Shown: positions 48,697-58,752, numbered from the stretch's first letter. The stretch: DNA of 64,000 nt from Butyricimonas faecalis (GCF_003991565.1 NZ_CP032819.1:1860001-1924000), one strand, 5' to 3'. The notes: a model not told the origin generated them from the sequence alone. A program made the numbers and translations.

Positions 48697-49971
48697 ATGA
48701 ACAGAAATATAGAACCGCCTATTGCAGAAATCTCTCGTCCCACCTTGTGGGGGCATCAACAAATCACGCTTCCCAATGGCATCGAGATCGTGTACCTCCA
48801 CGATCCCAACCAAGAGGTTTTCAAGATGGACGTGGTACTCGCGGCCGGGATTTATAATCAATCCCGCCCGGTTATCGCATCAAGCATGATCAATATGCTT
48901 AACGAGGGAACCCGACAACATACCTCTGCTGAAATTGCGGAGTTGTTTGATTATCATGGAGCATACGTGGATTACAATTGCGGTATGCATAAAGCAGAAT
49001 TAAGCCTGATTTCGCTTAATAAATACGCCTCGCAAACCATTCGTATGTTGGCAGAGATGACGCTTGAAAGCACATTCCCGCAAAAAGAATTGGAAACGTA
49101 TATCCGTAACCGGAAACAACAGCATCTGGTGAATATCGAAAAGACATCTTACCTTGCCCGAATGGAGTTCATATACCGGATGTACGGGAAAGAACATCCT
49201 TACGCTAATTATTTCACACTGGAAGATTTCGATCAAGTAACACCGGAATTATTACTCGATTTCTACCGGGAAAGAGTGCAAGCATCGCAATGCAGAATCA
49301 TGATTTGCGGGAATGTCAGCGATACGGTGCTACAGGAAGTAAGCCAGGCCTTTTCGCCGATGAGCAGTAACCCGTTACCTCCGGACAAGAATTACACCAT
49401 ACAACCGAGTAGTCCCGGTAAGTATCATATTTCCAAGCCCGATGCCGTACAAACCAGCATTCGAATCGGGAAAAGCGGTGTCGCTTTATTGGATGAAGAC
49501 TACACGTATTTTCAACTTTTGAACATGGTACTCGGCGGTTATTTCGGCTCCCGCCTGATGTCGAATATCCGGGAAGAAAAAGGATACACCTATGGTATCG
49601 GTTCATACAACGTTACCATGCCACAAGCCGCCCACTGGATGATTGCCACGGATGTCAACACAGAGGCCACGGACGCCACGATAACAGAGTGTATAAAAGA
49701 GATTCGCCGCCTGCAGGAAGAACCCGTACCCGAAGAAGAACTAAGCCTTGTGAAGAGTTATTTTAACGGGGAATTACTACGGGAATTAGACGGTGTTTTC
49801 TCCCAATCCGATGCCTTGAAACACAAGCTCAATTACGGACTGGATAATACATTCTATCTCCGGGCTATCGACAAGATCCGTACCTGTACTGCCGAAGACA
49901 TCATGCGTCTGGCTCAAAAATACTTGAACGTGGACGATATGTATATTGTGACCGCCGGGAAAGATGCTTGA
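48697..49971 (+). CDS. M16 family peptidase-like protein (non-catalytic subunit)
   Basis: 424 residues from the ATG at 48697; an ATG at 48685 is also in frame. The fold and length match M16 proteins (NEGTRQHTSAEIAELFDYHGA; GGYFGSRLMSNIREEKGYTYGIGSY). The HxxEH zinc motif is absent: the corresponding segment reads SSMINMLNEGT. The C-terminal R/Y motif (LMSNIREEKGYTYG) used for substrate binding is intact. This division of labour, active site in one chain and R/Y motif in the other, is known from two-chain M16B enzymes. Confidence 0.9.
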   Translation: MNRNIEPPIAEISRPTLWGHQQITLPNGIEIVYLHDPNQEVFKMDVVLAAGIYNQSRPVIASSMINMLNEGTRQHTSAEIAELFDYHGAYVDYNCGMHKAELSLISLNKYASQTIRMLAEMTLESTFPQKELETYIRNRKQQHLVNIEKTSYLARMEFIYRMYGKEHPYANYFTLEDFDQVTPELLLDFYRERVQASQCRIMICGNVSDTVLQEVSQAFSPMSSNPLPPDKNYTIQPSSPGKYHISKPDAVQTSIRIGKSGVALLDEDYTYFQLLNMVLGGYFGSRLMSNIREEKGYTYGIGSYNVTMPQAAHWMIATDVNTEATDATITECIKEIRRLQEEPVPEEELSLVKSYFNGELLRELDGVFSQSDALKHKLNYGLDNTFYLRAIDKIRTCTAEDIMRLAQKYLNVDDMYIVTAGKDA

Positions 49972-49977
49972 CAATTC

Positions 49978-50013
49978 TCTCCACCTCCCCTTGTACAAAG
50001 GGAAGGTGGAGAA
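49978..50013 (+). terminator. palindromic element or terminator after the M16 operon
   Basis: TCTCCACCTCCCCTT and its near-complement AAGGGAAGGTGGAGA (one mismatch) enclose a short loop TGTACA-like centre, followed by AGTTGTTGTTT. It resembles the dispersed intergenic repeat at 9647-9720 and may double as a terminator. Confidence 0.6.
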
Positions 50014-50075
50014 GTTGTTGTTTAAAGATTGACTTTCAACGCACGCTCTTCATTCCAAGCATTATATTCCCAAGT

Positions 50076-51614
50076 CTATTTCTTTTCGACTTCTTTCGAT
50101 ACAGGTTCTTGCAACTGAAAATTAATCGGCACGGTATATGAAACCCTCACGGCTTTTCCTCTCTGTGTCCCCGGTTTCCAATTTGGCATTTCCTGTACAA
50201 CCCTTATAGCCTCTGCATCCAATAAAGGATGTACAGCACGAGCCACTTTCACATCTGTAACTTCTCCTGTCTTCGAGATTATAAACTGGACAAATACTTT
50301 TCCTTGGATATTCTTCTCCATCGCTTCTTTTGGATACTTTATATGTTGTGCTACATATTTTTGAACACTTCCACCTAGGAATTGTGGCATATCTTCAACC
50401 ACTTGAAAAATGTCACTATCCGAACCCTCATATTCAAGCTCTCTCACCATTGGCAGACTGGTGTCATCCAACATTCTTACACGCATCCGATCACCAACTT
50501 TCACCGGAACCAACATGTTCTTTTTACCAGCATGAGAAAAAACAAGTTCTGTACCTTTATCAACTGCCAACATAAACTTCCCATCCCATCCGGTATGCGT
50601 CCCTTCTGCAGTATTTTTAATCAACACGGAAACCCCGCGCAAAGCTCTGTTATACTGGTCAACAACAGTTCCGGATACAATCAGCTTGCCTTTATCGACC
50701 AGAATTACCGTATCCCGATAATCTCCCTGATACACAACCGCCTGCACGTTACTAGACAAAACCAATAACGCAACAACCGGAAATAGCAGTGCATACTTGA
50801 GCAATCCCATTTTCGAAGTCCTTTTTTTATTCATCATCATAATACGCTTTTTTAATGGTGTCACATTAAATTTATTTACTATTTGAGCTGCAGCCGAAGG
50901 ATGAGAAAGACGAAGGAGATGATATTGATAAGCTTTCCGGTCAATACCGGAGTTTACAACCCGCTTATCAGCCAGAAATTCCAAATTACGACGAATCTCC
51001 CCCTTCAATAACCACATTGCCGGATTGATCCAAAACAATGTACATAATAATTCGGATACCATCACATCCAAAGAATGATACTGATCTACATGAGTTTTTT
51101 CATGCATCATAATTTCCTGTAAATCATTCGATTCATATAATGACGGATTGATGAATATCCATTTGAAAAAAGAAAAAGGAGCAACTTCACCTTTTAATAA
51201 AATAATCGGCGTCGAGAAACAAACCGCTCTACTCCTCTTTTTCAGCAACTGAAAAATCGAAAATACCTGAATCATGATTCGTCCCAATAAAAAAATCACA
51301 ACACCTAAATATCCCAAACACAACACGTCAAACACATTTATTTCCACGGGAACTGAAGGCGCTCCCACGGCTACTTCCGGTAAGAGATTGCTCGCATATT
51401 GGGCAATCGCATGATGAATAACGACCTTTTGATCTTCTCCAAAAGAAAATAAGAACATTGGATACAAACATGCCAAAGTAAGACTAGCTAACAAATAAAC
51501 CCTTCGGAAAGTAAAAAAAGTATCCCGACTGAATAATAGCCGATAAAAAAGATAGAACACGACTAGCGCAATATTTACCTTTATCAAATAGATCCATGTC
51601 GCATTGGTAATCAT
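50076..51614 (-). CDS. BlaR1-like M56 membrane metallopeptidase fused to carboxypeptidase-regulatory and TonB C-terminal domains
   Basis: 512 residues. The N-terminal part has about four membrane helices (about 5-27, 37-57, 93-122, 270-290) and a zinc peptidase motif HEKTH (171-175) in IMMHEKTHVDQYHSLDV. A CarboxypepD_reg-like segment follows (about 305-365, VSGTVVDQYNRALRGVSVLI). A TonB energy-transducer C-terminal domain completes it (about 410-500, YPKEAMEKNIQGKVFVQFI, AEAIRVVQEMPNWKPGTQRGK). It is 12 nt after a BlaI-type repressor gene. The pair looks like a BlaI/BlaR1 signalling unit in which the beta-lactam sensor is replaced by a TonB-like domain. The signal is unknown. Confidence 0.88.
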   Translation of the reverse strand: MITNATWIYLIKVNIALVVFYLFYRLLFSRDTFFTFRRVYLLASLTLACLYPMFLFSFGEDQKVVIHHAIAQYASNLLPEVAVGAPSVPVEINVFDVLCLGYLGVVIFLLGRIMIQVFSIFQLLKKRSRAVCFSTPIILLKGEVAPFSFFKWIFINPSLYESNDLQEIMMHEKTHVDQYHSLDVMVSELLCTLFWINPAMWLLKGEIRRNLEFLADKRVVNSGIDRKAYQYHLLRLSHPSAAAQIVNKFNVTPLKKRIMMMNKKRTSKMGLLKYALLFPVVALLVLSSNVQAVVYQGDYRDTVILVDKGKLIVSGTVVDQYNRALRGVSVLIKNTAEGTHTGWDGKFMLAVDKGTELVFSHAGKKNMLVPVKVGDRMRVRMLDDTSLPMVRELEYEGSDSDIFQVVEDMPQFLGGSVQKYVAQHIKYPKEAMEKNIQGKVFVQFIISKTGEVTDVKVARAVHPLLDAEAIRVVQEMPNWKPGTQRGKAVRVSYTVPINFQLQEPVSKEVEKK

Positions 51615-51626
51615 GGCTTGTACATT

Positions 51627-51983
51627 TTATTGTTTCTCTATTAGCCGGATGATCTCTTCAAGATCTTTTGCCGAAATCTTTTGCTCTTTAGCAAAGAATG
51701 TTACCATCTCCTTGTAAGAATTTTCAAAATAATTACGAACTACCCCGGACATAAACTTTGTTTTATATTCATTTTCATCCATAACAGGAATATACTCGTA
51801 GATATTTCCATGCTTCTTACTGGTTAAAAATCCTTTTTTCTCCAAGTTCTTCACGATAGAAGCAACTGTCGTGTAAGGTGGTTTCGGTTCTTCCATTCGA
51901 TTTAAAAAATCTTTTATCACGCCACTTTTCACCTGCCAGATGATCAACATGACCTCTTCTTCTTGATGCGTCAATTTTTCCAT
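51627..51983 (-). CDS. BlaI/MecI/CopY family transcriptional repressor
   Basis: 118 residues. A winged-helix domain (about 1-80: LTHQEEEVMLIIWQVKSGVIKDFLN, PPYTTVASIVKNLEKKGFLTSKKHG) precedes a helical dimerisation tail. BlaI-type repressors are inactivated by cleavage by the M56 peptidase encoded next to them, which fits the neighbouring gene 12 nt downstream. The regulon is probably its own operon plus unknown targets. Confidence 0.92.
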   Translation of the reverse strand: MEKLTHQEEEVMLIIWQVKSGVIKDFLNRMEEPKPPYTTVASIVKNLEKKGFLTSKKHGNIYEYIPVMDENEYKTKFMSGVVRNYFENSYKEMVTFFAKEQKISAKDLEEIIRLIEKQ

Positions 51984-52109
51984 ACGAACTACTTATTTAC
52001 GATTCTTTCGCAAATCTACGAAAATTTCGTAACAACACAAACTTTTCGTAGGAAATATATTTATAACATTTTCTACCCACCCACGTATAATATCCCCAAA
52101 AAGGGAAAT

Positions 52110-52676
52110 ATGAAAAGAATTACATTCATTTTTTTGATGAGCATACTGTTTTTTGCAACAGGTCAAGCACAGAATAAAAAAGAAATACGCTTCGAAAAAG
52201 AGTTTCAGAAAACGCTGGCTCTGGTAAATAGTGATCAATTCACCATGAAGTTCTATATTGCTACCCCTACCGTACAAACACTTTTCACGCCACCGGGAGC
52301 GGGTGCCAACATAGACATCAACCCACAAAACTGTTACTTAAGTATAAACGACTCACTGGTAACGACACAACTTCCTTATTTCGGCAGAGCTACATGGACT
52401 TCCAATTCACACTTAGATTCAATTTCTTTCAACACGGTATTATTCAGTCGCACGGTAAAAATTTATCAAGATGGAAAAAAGAAAGCCATTGCCTATCAAA
52501 TAACCGTTCGCACAAACCAAAATATTTGTTATCTGAACCTGGATATTCAATATGACGGCACCTGCTATTTATATTTTAGCGACCGCAATAGGGTGCCAAT
52601 CAGTTATGTTGGGCAAATATTCCCCCGGGATACCACTATGCAAAAAAGATATAGGCCATCACCAAAGCAGCAATGA
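52110..52676 (+). CDS. DUF4251 domain-containing exported protein
   Basis: 188 residues from the ATG at 52110 (MKRITFIFLMSILFFATGQAQ, a signal peptide of about 21 residues). An in-frame ATG at 51963 lies inside the divergent repressor gene and is rejected. The body resembles the DUF4251 family of Bacteroidota, periplasmic beta-rich proteins of unknown function (FYIATPTVQTLFTPPGAGANIDINPQN; LPYFGRATW). Its 3' end overlaps the convergent SpmA-SpmB gene by 41 bp. Confidence 0.8.
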   Translation: MKRITFIFLMSILFFATGQAQNKKEIRFEKEFQKTLALVNSDQFTMKFYIATPTVQTLFTPPGAGANIDINPQNCYLSINDSLVTTQLPYFGRATWTSNSHLDSISFNTVLFSRTVKIYQDGKKKAIAYQITVRTNQNICYLNLDIQYDGTCYLYFSDRNRVPISYVGQIFPRDTTMQKRYRPSPKQQ

Positions 52677-53868
52677 TGCCGGCCAAATCGGCAATCAAGC
52701 CACAGGGTATGGCATAACGTGTATTTTTAATTCCCACGGCACCAAAATACACGGCGATAATGTAAAAAGTCGTATCTGTAGCCCCTTGGAAAGTTGAAGC
52801 CAAGCGTCCGGCAAAAGAATCCGCCCCAAAGGTATTCATGGTATCAATCATAAGCCCCCGAGCCCCACTCCCACTAAGCGGCTTCATCAAAGCCGTCGGT
52901 AAAGCGGGTATAAAATCAGCATCCAACCCGCAAGCCAAACACAAACGTTCCAATCCATTCATCAACATATCCATCGCTCCCGCCGCCCGAAACACCCCGA
53001 CTGCAACAAGAATCGCCACTAAATAAGGAATAATCTTTATCGCAATAGAAAAGCCTTCTTTTGCACCATCAATGAACGCATCGTAGACATTTATTTTGCG
53101 CCAAGCTCCCATCGCAATAAAGGCAATAATAATCGAAAAAAGAATAACATTACTAGCTACCGTAGAAATCGTTGTAATCGTCTCTTTATCTAACCCGGAA
53201 AAATACCAAATCAAACCACCCACGGCCAATGTTCCCCCAATCAAATAAGCCATGACAACCCGGTTGAACAGGTTCAATCGCTGGTACACGGCCACTGCAA
53301 TCAAACCGGCTAACGTGGACACGTAAGTTGCCAACAATATCGGAATAAAGATGTCGGCAGGATTCGCTGCCCCCATCTGTGCCCGGTACACCATGACCGA
53401 AACTGGAATAATTGTCAAACCGGATGTATTCAGCACCAAGAACATGATCTGCGCATTGGAGGCCCGGTCTTTACGAGGATTAACTTCCTGCATTTGCTGC
53501 ATCGCTTTCAAACCCACGGGAGTCGCAGCATTATCTAACCCAAGCATATTCGCCGCAATATTCATCATAATCGAACCATACGCAGGACTATCCGGTGGTA
53601 ATTCCGGAAACAACTTTCGAAAAAAAGGACTGATCAACCACGACATTACTTTCACGGCTCCCCCTCGCTCCCCGATTTTCATGATACCCATCCACAAGGT
53701 CAATACCCCCGTCAAACCCAACGAAATTTCAAACCCCGTTTTCGACATATCAAAGGTGGCCTTCACGATGGCAGAAAAAACTTCTGTATCACCCATGAAG
53801 ATCAATTTACCAAGCGCCACGATAAATGCCGCGCCAAAAAAGAAAATCCAGATATAATTGAGAACCAT
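52636..53868 (-). CDS. nucleoside-recognition domain membrane protein (SpmA-SpmB fusion)
   Basis: 410 residues from MVLNYIWIFFFGAAF at 53868; an ATG at 53928 would add 20 residues made of intergenic microrepeats. There are two Gate (nucleoside-recognition) domains. The SpmA-like half (about 1-200) contains MMNIAANMLGLDNAATPVGLKAM. The SpmB-like half (about 215-410) contains KIIPYLVAILVAVGVFRAAGAMD and PLSGSGARGLMIDTM. Many hydrophobic helices. In spore formers the two are separate; in Bacteroidota the fused form is normal and its transport or signalling role is unknown. Confidence 0.9.
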   Translation of the reverse strand: MVLNYIWIFFFGAAFIVALGKLIFMGDTEVFSAIVKATFDMSKTGFEISLGLTGVLTLWMGIMKIGERGGAVKVMSWLISPFFRKLFPELPPDSPAYGSIMMNIAANMLGLDNAATPVGLKAMQQMQEVNPRKDRASNAQIMFLVLNTSGLTIIPVSVMVYRAQMGAANPADIFIPILLATYVSTLAGLIAVAVYQRLNLFNRVVMAYLIGGTLAVGGLIWYFSGLDKETITTISTVASNVILFSIIIAFIAMGAWRKINVYDAFIDGAKEGFSIAIKIIPYLVAILVAVGVFRAAGAMDMLMNGLERLCLACGLDADFIPALPTALMKPLSGSGARGLMIDTMNTFGADSFAGRLASTFQGATDTTFYIIAVYFGAVGIKNTRYAIPCGLIADLAGIIAALVMAYIFFA

Positions 53869-53958
53869 AAAATCAATTGAAAACGAAAAATTGAAAATTG
53901 AAAACAAAAGGTGAGTTTTTCTTTTCAACTTTCAATTTTCAACTTTCAATTTTCAATT
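53869..53958. repeat. TTGAAAATTGAAA microrepeat tract, inverted halves
   Basis: The left half consists of GAAAATTGAAAATTGAAAAC-type units. The right half contains the complementary CAACTTTCAATTTTCAAC-type units, so the tract can fold on itself. The same unit recurs at 57075-57115. Confidence 0.6.
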
Positions 53959-53960
53959 AT

Positions 53961-54839
53961 TTAATGTTTTGCTTTACACGCTTTTAAAGTGTTTTGCAAC
54001 AAAGTCACGATAGTCATCGGTCCCACACCACCGGGAACAGGGGTAATATATGAACATTTAGGAGCCACGTGATCATAGTCCACATCTCCTACCAGTTTCC
54101 AACCATTCTTTGCCGTCTCCGAAGGAATACGATGAATCCCGACATCCACCACAACAGCCCCCTCTTTCACCATATCTTCTTTCAAGAAATGCGGAACGCC
54201 AATGGCCACAATAAGGATATCCGCCTGACGAGTGATATCTTTCAAATTCGTCGTTCTACTATGGCACAATGTAACGGTACAATTGGCATTCTTGGCTTTC
54301 CGGGACATTAACACCGCCATGGGAGTTCCCACAATGTTACTTCTTCCTACAACGACACAATGCTTGCCTTCTGTCGGGATATTATAGCGGGTCAGCAATT
54401 CCACAATTCCTGCCGGCGTTGCCGGTAAATAAGTCGGCAAACCGAGAACCATCCGTCCCACGTTACAAGGATGGAAACCATCAACATCTTTATCCGGATT
54501 GATACGGTTCAAAACTTTCTCTTCAGAAATATGCTTCGGGAGAGGTAACTGCACGATAAATCCGTCTACATCCGGATCATCGTTCAACTTATCAATGACT
54601 GTCAACAACTGCTCTTCAGTGATATCATCACCATAACGCAATTCTGAACTTTTCATCCCTACCGCCTGACAGGCTTTCACTTTACTAGCAACATACGTTT
54701 CGCTAGCCCCGTCATTTCCTACAAGTACAGCAACCAAATGCGGAATCTTTTTCCCTTCTGCCACGAAAGCAGCGATTTCATCTGCAAGTTCTTGCTTTAC
54801 CTGTGCTGAAATTTTTTTACCGTCAATAATTTCCATCAA
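53961..54839 (-). CDS. folD: bifunctional methylenetetrahydrofolate dehydrogenase/cyclohydrolase
   Basis: 292 residues. It interconverts 5,10-methylene-, methenyl- and 10-formyl-tetrahydrofolate in one-carbon metabolism. Conserved blocks are [23 protein letters not shown] with the catalytic Lys, [43 protein letters not shown] and the C-terminal [20 protein letters not shown]. Length is normal. It lies downstream of ffh on the same strand with a 90-bp microrepeat gap. Confidence 0.95.
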   Translation of the reverse strand: MMEIIDGKKISAQVKQELADEIAAFVAEGKKIPHLVAVLVGNDGASETYVASKVKACQAVGMKSSELRYGDDITEEQLLTVIDKLNDDPDVDGFIVQLPLPKHISEEKVLNRINPDKDVDGFHPCNVGRMVLGLPTYLPATPAGIVELLTRYNIPTEGKHCVVVGRSNIVGTPMAVLMSRKAKNANCTVTLCHSRTTNLKDITRQADILIVAIGVPHFLKEDMVKEGAVVVDVGIHRIPSETAKNGWKLVGDVDYDHVAPKCSYITPVPGGVGPMTIVTLLQNTLKACKAKH

Positions 54840-54929
54840 ACTTATTAATTTATGATTTACGATTTATGATCTATGATTGATGAAACGCAAATCAGAATCG
54901 AAAATCATCAATCATAAATCCTAAAATTC

Positions 54930-56255
54930 TTAGCGTTTTCTCATCGGAGCCTTCCCCATCATCTTACCACCTTTAGACAGCATCCGCATCATCTTTTTGG
55001 ATTCTTCAAACTGTTTCAACAAGCGGTTTACATCTTGGATGGTAGTACCACTACCGGATGCAATACGTTTACGGCGAGAACCATTAATTAATTCCGGATT
55101 CTCCCGTTCTTCCGGGGTCATCGAGTAAATAATAGCTTCAACTCCCTTGAATGCGTCATCATCAATATCCACGTCTTTCAACGCTCTACCTACACCCGGG
55201 ATCATGGATGCCAGATCTTTGATGTTACCCATTTTCTTGATCTGTTGTATCTGACTCAAGAAATCATTAAAGTTAAATTGATTCTTGGCAATCTTTTTCT
55301 GCAACTTCTTCGCCTCTTCTGCATCAAATTGCTCTTGGGCTTTTTCAACCAAAGAAACAATATCACCCATACCCAAGATACGGTCAGCCATACGTTCGGG
55401 ATGGAATACATCAAGAGCTTCCAACTTTTCACCCGTACCGACAAATTTGATCGGCTTATTTACCACGGTACGAATAGATAATGCTGCTCCACCACGGGTA
55501 TCACCGTCCAGTTTGGTCAGAATCACGCCATCAAAGTCCAGACGATCGTTAAATTCCTTCGCTGTATTCACGGCATCCTGTCCGGTCATGGCATCCACCA
55601 CGAAAAGAGTCTCTTCCGGATCGATCGCTTTCTTGATGGCAGCGATTTCGTTCATCATCTGTTCATCAATAGCCAAACGACCTGCAGTATCGACAATCAC
55701 CACGTCCTTACCTGTTGCCCGGGCCTCTTTCACGGCATTCAAGGCAATTTTCACCGGATCGTTATTTCCTTCCTCGCTATACACGGGTACTCCGATTTGC
55801 TCCCCGAGCACCTTTAACTGCTCGATTGCTGCCGGACGATAAACGTCACAAGCAACCAATAAAGGATGTTTCCCCCGCTTGGTTTTTAATAAATTAGCCA
55901 GTTTACCGGAAAACGTTGTTTTACCGGAACCTTGCAGACCCGACATCAAGATAACAGCCGGATTACCTTTTATATTAATATCGACATGAGTACCACCCAT
56001 CAACTGGATCAATTCATCATGAACGATCTTCACCATCATCTGCCCTGGCTTAACGGCAGTCAGCACGTTCATTCCCAATGCCTTTTCTTTTACCGTATTG
56101 GTAAACTCTTTCGCAATCTTATAGTTTACGTCGGCATCCAACAATGAACGTCTCACCTCTTTAAGCGTTTCTGCCACGTTGATCTCGGTGATCTTTCCCT
56201 GTCCTTTTAAAATCTTAAACGATTTTTCTAACCTCTCCGATAGATTCTCAAACAT
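54930..56255 (-). CDS. ffh: signal recognition particle protein Ffh
   Basis: 441 residues. The N domain (helical, 1-85), the GTPase G domain (about 90-295; [57 protein letters not shown]) and the methionine-rich M domain (about 320-441; [21 protein letters not shown], then [22 protein letters not shown] in part) appear in order. It binds signal peptides and 4.5S RNA and docks on FtsY at the membrane. A -7 box TAATTTTG (minus, 56352-56359) lies about 100 bp upstream. Confidence 0.96.
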   Translation of the reverse strand: MFENLSERLEKSFKILKGQGKITEINVAETLKEVRRSLLDADVNYKIAKEFTNTVKEKALGMNVLTAVKPGQMMVKIVHDELIQLMGGTHVDINIKGNPAVILMSGLQGSGKTTFSGKLANLLKTKRGKHPLLVACDVYRPAAIEQLKVLGEQIGVPVYSEEGNNDPVKIALNAVKEARATGKDVVIVDTAGRLAIDEQMMNEIAAIKKAIDPEETLFVVDAMTGQDAVNTAKEFNDRLDFDGVILTKLDGDTRGGAALSIRTVVNKPIKFVGTGEKLEALDVFHPERMADRILGMGDIVSLVEKAQEQFDAEEAKKLQKKIAKNQFNFNDFLSQIQQIKKMGNIKDLASMIPGVGRALKDVDIDDDAFKGVEAIIYSMTPEERENPELINGSRRKRIASGSGTTIQDVNRLLKQFEESKKMMRMLSKGGKMMGKAPMRKR

Positions 56256-56351
56256 AATTTATCAATTGAAATTCGAAAATTGGGAATCAAAATGCTCTTA
56301 CATCTGATCTCCAAGATTCGCTATTATAACTCTTAATTAATTCATTCCCCG

Positions 56352-56359
56352 CAAAATTA
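56352..56359 (-). promoter_or_regulatory. candidate -7 box of ffh
   Basis: The minus strand reads TAATTTTG, about 97 nt before the ffh ATG. The -33 region has no TTG, so support is moderate. Confidence 0.35.
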
Positions 56360-56417
56360 ATAATTTTACCCGAAAACATACATTTTCACTTTCAATTTTA
56401 CGAGACTCTTCTTTTTA

Positions 56418-57077
56418 CTATTTTCGACTGATGTTCTTCAATACAACAAACGTTTTGTCTATTAACGAGTTATCCACCACAACGGTAAACTCATTGGTGG
56501 AAGAAATAACTTCCGTTAAATTGATTCCCTCCCAAGATAACTCCTTCATTATACAATAATAGAAACCGGGTTGAAGTATATTTCCTTTAGGAAGCTTTAG
56601 CGTAACGGACGACAAACCGTTCTTTTTGAAAATACATTGTTCTTCCTTAAAATGTTCATCCACCATTCCTTCCATGACCTCACTTACGACTAAGTTGGTT
56701 TCAAAAACTCCCTGTACCACCGTGTAGAAGACCTCATCTCTTCGTGCAATGGATTTCAACACTCGGATATGACAATCCATCAAGGTATTTGAATTTTTAA
56801 AAGTATAATCACACAAGTTACTCCTTAGGATAATATCCCCCATATTATTCAGCAACTTGTTTAATTGCACCTGTTCACGCACTTGCAAATAAGGAGCCAA
56901 CCGATTCAATGCCATCACGATTGCACCTGCATTTACCGGCTTTCCCAATAATTTCTCCACTTCTCCCTGTATCTGTCTGGCCAAAGCCGAGATATTAATA
57001 ATCCCTGCTGCCAAAGATTCCGACAAATAAGGCTTGTGCTTTACGATTCCTTCCACCGCCTGGGCTACACTGATCAT
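56418..57077 (-). CDS. hypothetical protein with ACT-like C-terminal region
   Basis: 219 residues, no signal peptide or membrane segment. The N-terminal half (SVAQAVEGIVKHKPYLSESLAAGIINISALARQIQ) looks like a DNA-binding-like or helical domain found in proteins annotated as ACT- or aspartokinase-domain-like. The C-terminal half (SSVTLKLPKGNILQPGFYYCIMKELSWEGINLTEVISSTNEFTVVVD, in parts) has the beta-alpha-beta pattern and the 'T-N-E-F/T-V-V' end of an ACT ligand-binding fold. A regulatory function is plausible but unknown. It is 48 bp downstream of the YbaK-type gene. Confidence 0.75.
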   Translation of the reverse strand: MISVAQAVEGIVKHKPYLSESLAAGIINISALARQIQGEVEKLLGKPVNAGAIVMALNRLAPYLQVREQVQLNKLLNNMGDIILRSNLCDYTFKNSNTLMDCHIRVLKSIARRDEVFYTVVQGVFETNLVVSEVMEGMVDEHFKEEQCIFKKNGLSSVTLKLPKGNILQPGFYYCIMKELSWEGINLTEVISSTNEFTVVVDNSLIDKTFVVLKNISRK

Positions 57078-57125
57078 GTTAATTGAAAATTGAAAGTTGA
57101 AAGTTGAAAATTATCTCTCTCATGA

Positions 57126-57617
57126 TTAATATAATTCGATCCACTCGTAAGCATTTCCCACGTAATTCATGTAACGAATGAAATCTTCCGTTTTTATGGC
57201 TAACGAGGCGTGATTGTCATTCGGGTGGAATGACAATCTTTTCGCTTCTTGCAAATGTTTATCTAAAAACACGTACACGTGATGTTCCGTATCATTCAAC
57301 AAACCGAAAGGGCTAACCGAACCGGGACGTAATCCCAAATATTTCTCCATCCGAGCTTCAGAGGCAAAACTTAATTTACCCTGTTTCAGCATTTTTTCCA
57401 GGTCATGAATGGCCATATCATGATCACATTGAAGGATCACCAGATAATGACGATTCCCTTTGTGATTTCTGAAAAACAAATTCTTACAATGCGTACTATC
57501 CAGATTTTTCCAATACTGTCTGGCAATCTCTATCGTCGGTGCAGCCGGATGTTCCGTATATTCAAACTCTATCCCCAGAGCTGCCAACGTTTCATATACT
57601 TTCTCCTGTCCTACCAT
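57126..57617 (-). CDS. YbaK/ProX-type aminoacyl-tRNA deacylase (PrdX-like)
   Basis: 163 residues. It is a stand-alone trans-editing domain that hydrolyses mischarged tRNA, in the PrdX subfamily usually Ala-tRNA-Pro. TEHPAAPTIEIARQYWKNLDSTHCKNLFFRNHKGNRHYLVILQ (in parts, about 21-63) contains the conserved Lys. GLRPGSVSPFGLLND is the family's signature. It lies 24 nt downstream of the radical-SAM gene, same strand. Confidence 0.88.
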   Translation of the reverse strand: MVGQEKVYETLAALGIEFEYTEHPAAPTIEIARQYWKNLDSTHCKNLFFRNHKGNRHYLVILQCDHDMAIHDLEKMLKQGKLSFASEARMEKYLGLRPGSVSPFGLLNDTEHHVYVFLDKHLQEAKRLSFHPNDNHASLAIKTEDFIRYMNYVGNAYEWIELY

Positions 57618-57641
57618 GTGCTAATTCTAAATTTAACCATT

Positions 57642-58583
57642 TTAGATTTTAAATTCATTTCGTTTTCCCTGCCACGTATCCAACTCCTCCAAACGTTTAT
57701 CCAACTTCGCCGTGAACTCGAAATTTTTAATCCCCCATTGCGGAGCGATTAAATATTCGGAGGGAGATTGATTCACGAAACGTTCCAAGTAAACGTCGGG
57801 ACGGATTCGCTCAATCACTTCCACGACAAAATCCAAATATTCATCCAACGTGTAAAGGTGGAAAAGAGCCGGATTTTCCAGATATTGTTCTGCCAGACGA
57901 GTCCCTTTCACGATTTGCAACTGGTGAAGTTTCAATACATGAATCGGCAATTCACTCAAACGAATGGCTCCCTCCAACATGGATTCACGACTTTCTCCCG
58001 GTAACCCGAAAATCAAATGTGCTCCAATCGTTATTCCACGTCCTGCTGTTTCCCGGATAGCCTGCTCCGCAACAGCAAAATCATGTCCCCGGTTCACTTG
58101 GCGTAAAATAGTATCATTCACAGACTCCACCCCGTATTCCACGCAGACATAATATCGTTGAGCCAGCCCTCCCAAATAATCCAGAATCTCCTCGTTTACA
58201 ACATCCGGCCGCGTCCCGACTACCAATCCCGAAATCATCGGATGAGCCAAAGCCTCCTCGTAACGCTGTTTCAACACGTCCAACGGTGCGTATGTATTCG
58301 AATACGCCTGAAAATAAGCCAAATATCTTTGCCCATTATACTTTCGGGCAAAGAAATGGATGCCTTCATCGATCTGTTCCGTGATTCCCCGTACGGCTCG
58401 ACAATAGCCAGGATTAAAACTCTCGTTATTACAGAATGAACATCCTCCCACACCCTTACTTCCATCCCGGTTAGGACAAGTAAAACCTCCATCTATCGAC
58501 AACTTTTGCACCCTTTCCTGAAAAAGAGTCCTAAAATAAGTCGGATAATCATTATATCGTTTTTTACCGGGTTCAAATTTCAT
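57642..58583 (-). CDS. TIGR01212 family radical SAM protein (YhcC-like)
   Basis: 313 residues from MKFEPGKKRYNDYPTYF at 58583; an earlier ATG at 58610 adds nine residues without similarity. The radical-SAM cluster motif is unusual: CPNRDGSKGVGGCSFC (C-x11-C-x2-C, about residues 35-50), as in the YhcC/Elp3-like group. GRGITIGAHLIFGLPGES and HVLKLHQLQIVKGT follow. The function is not established; related proteins may act in tRNA or protein modification. Confidence 0.88.
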   Translation of the reverse strand: MKFEPGKKRYNDYPTYFRTLFQERVQKLSIDGGFTCPNRDGSKGVGGCSFCNNESFNPGYCRAVRGITEQIDEGIHFFARKYNGQRYLAYFQAYSNTYAPLDVLKQRYEEALAHPMISGLVVGTRPDVVNEEILDYLGGLAQRYYVCVEYGVESVNDTILRQVNRGHDFAVAEQAIRETAGRGITIGAHLIFGLPGESRESMLEGAIRLSELPIHVLKLHQLQIVKGTRLAEQYLENPALFHLYTLDEYLDFVVEVIERIRPDVYLERFVNQSPSEYLIAPQWGIKNFEFTAKLDKRLEELDTWQGKRNEFKI

Positions 58584-58752
58584 CTGGAACAAAATATTAA
58601 CAGGTCGCAAAAATAAATATTTATCTGTTTAAAATTTAACAAATCTCTCTAATTTTTTATTAGCACATTCATTTTTACCTAGAAGCGACCTATTTCATAC
58701 GTTTGCGTGAATTTTAACCATTTTTTTCTATTTATATATTCAAGAAAAAAAT

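Noticed and set aside
50076..51983. A beta-lactamase regulatory system
   Set aside because: The BlaI/M56 pair lacks a penicillin-binding sensor domain, and no beta-lactamase gene is nearby.
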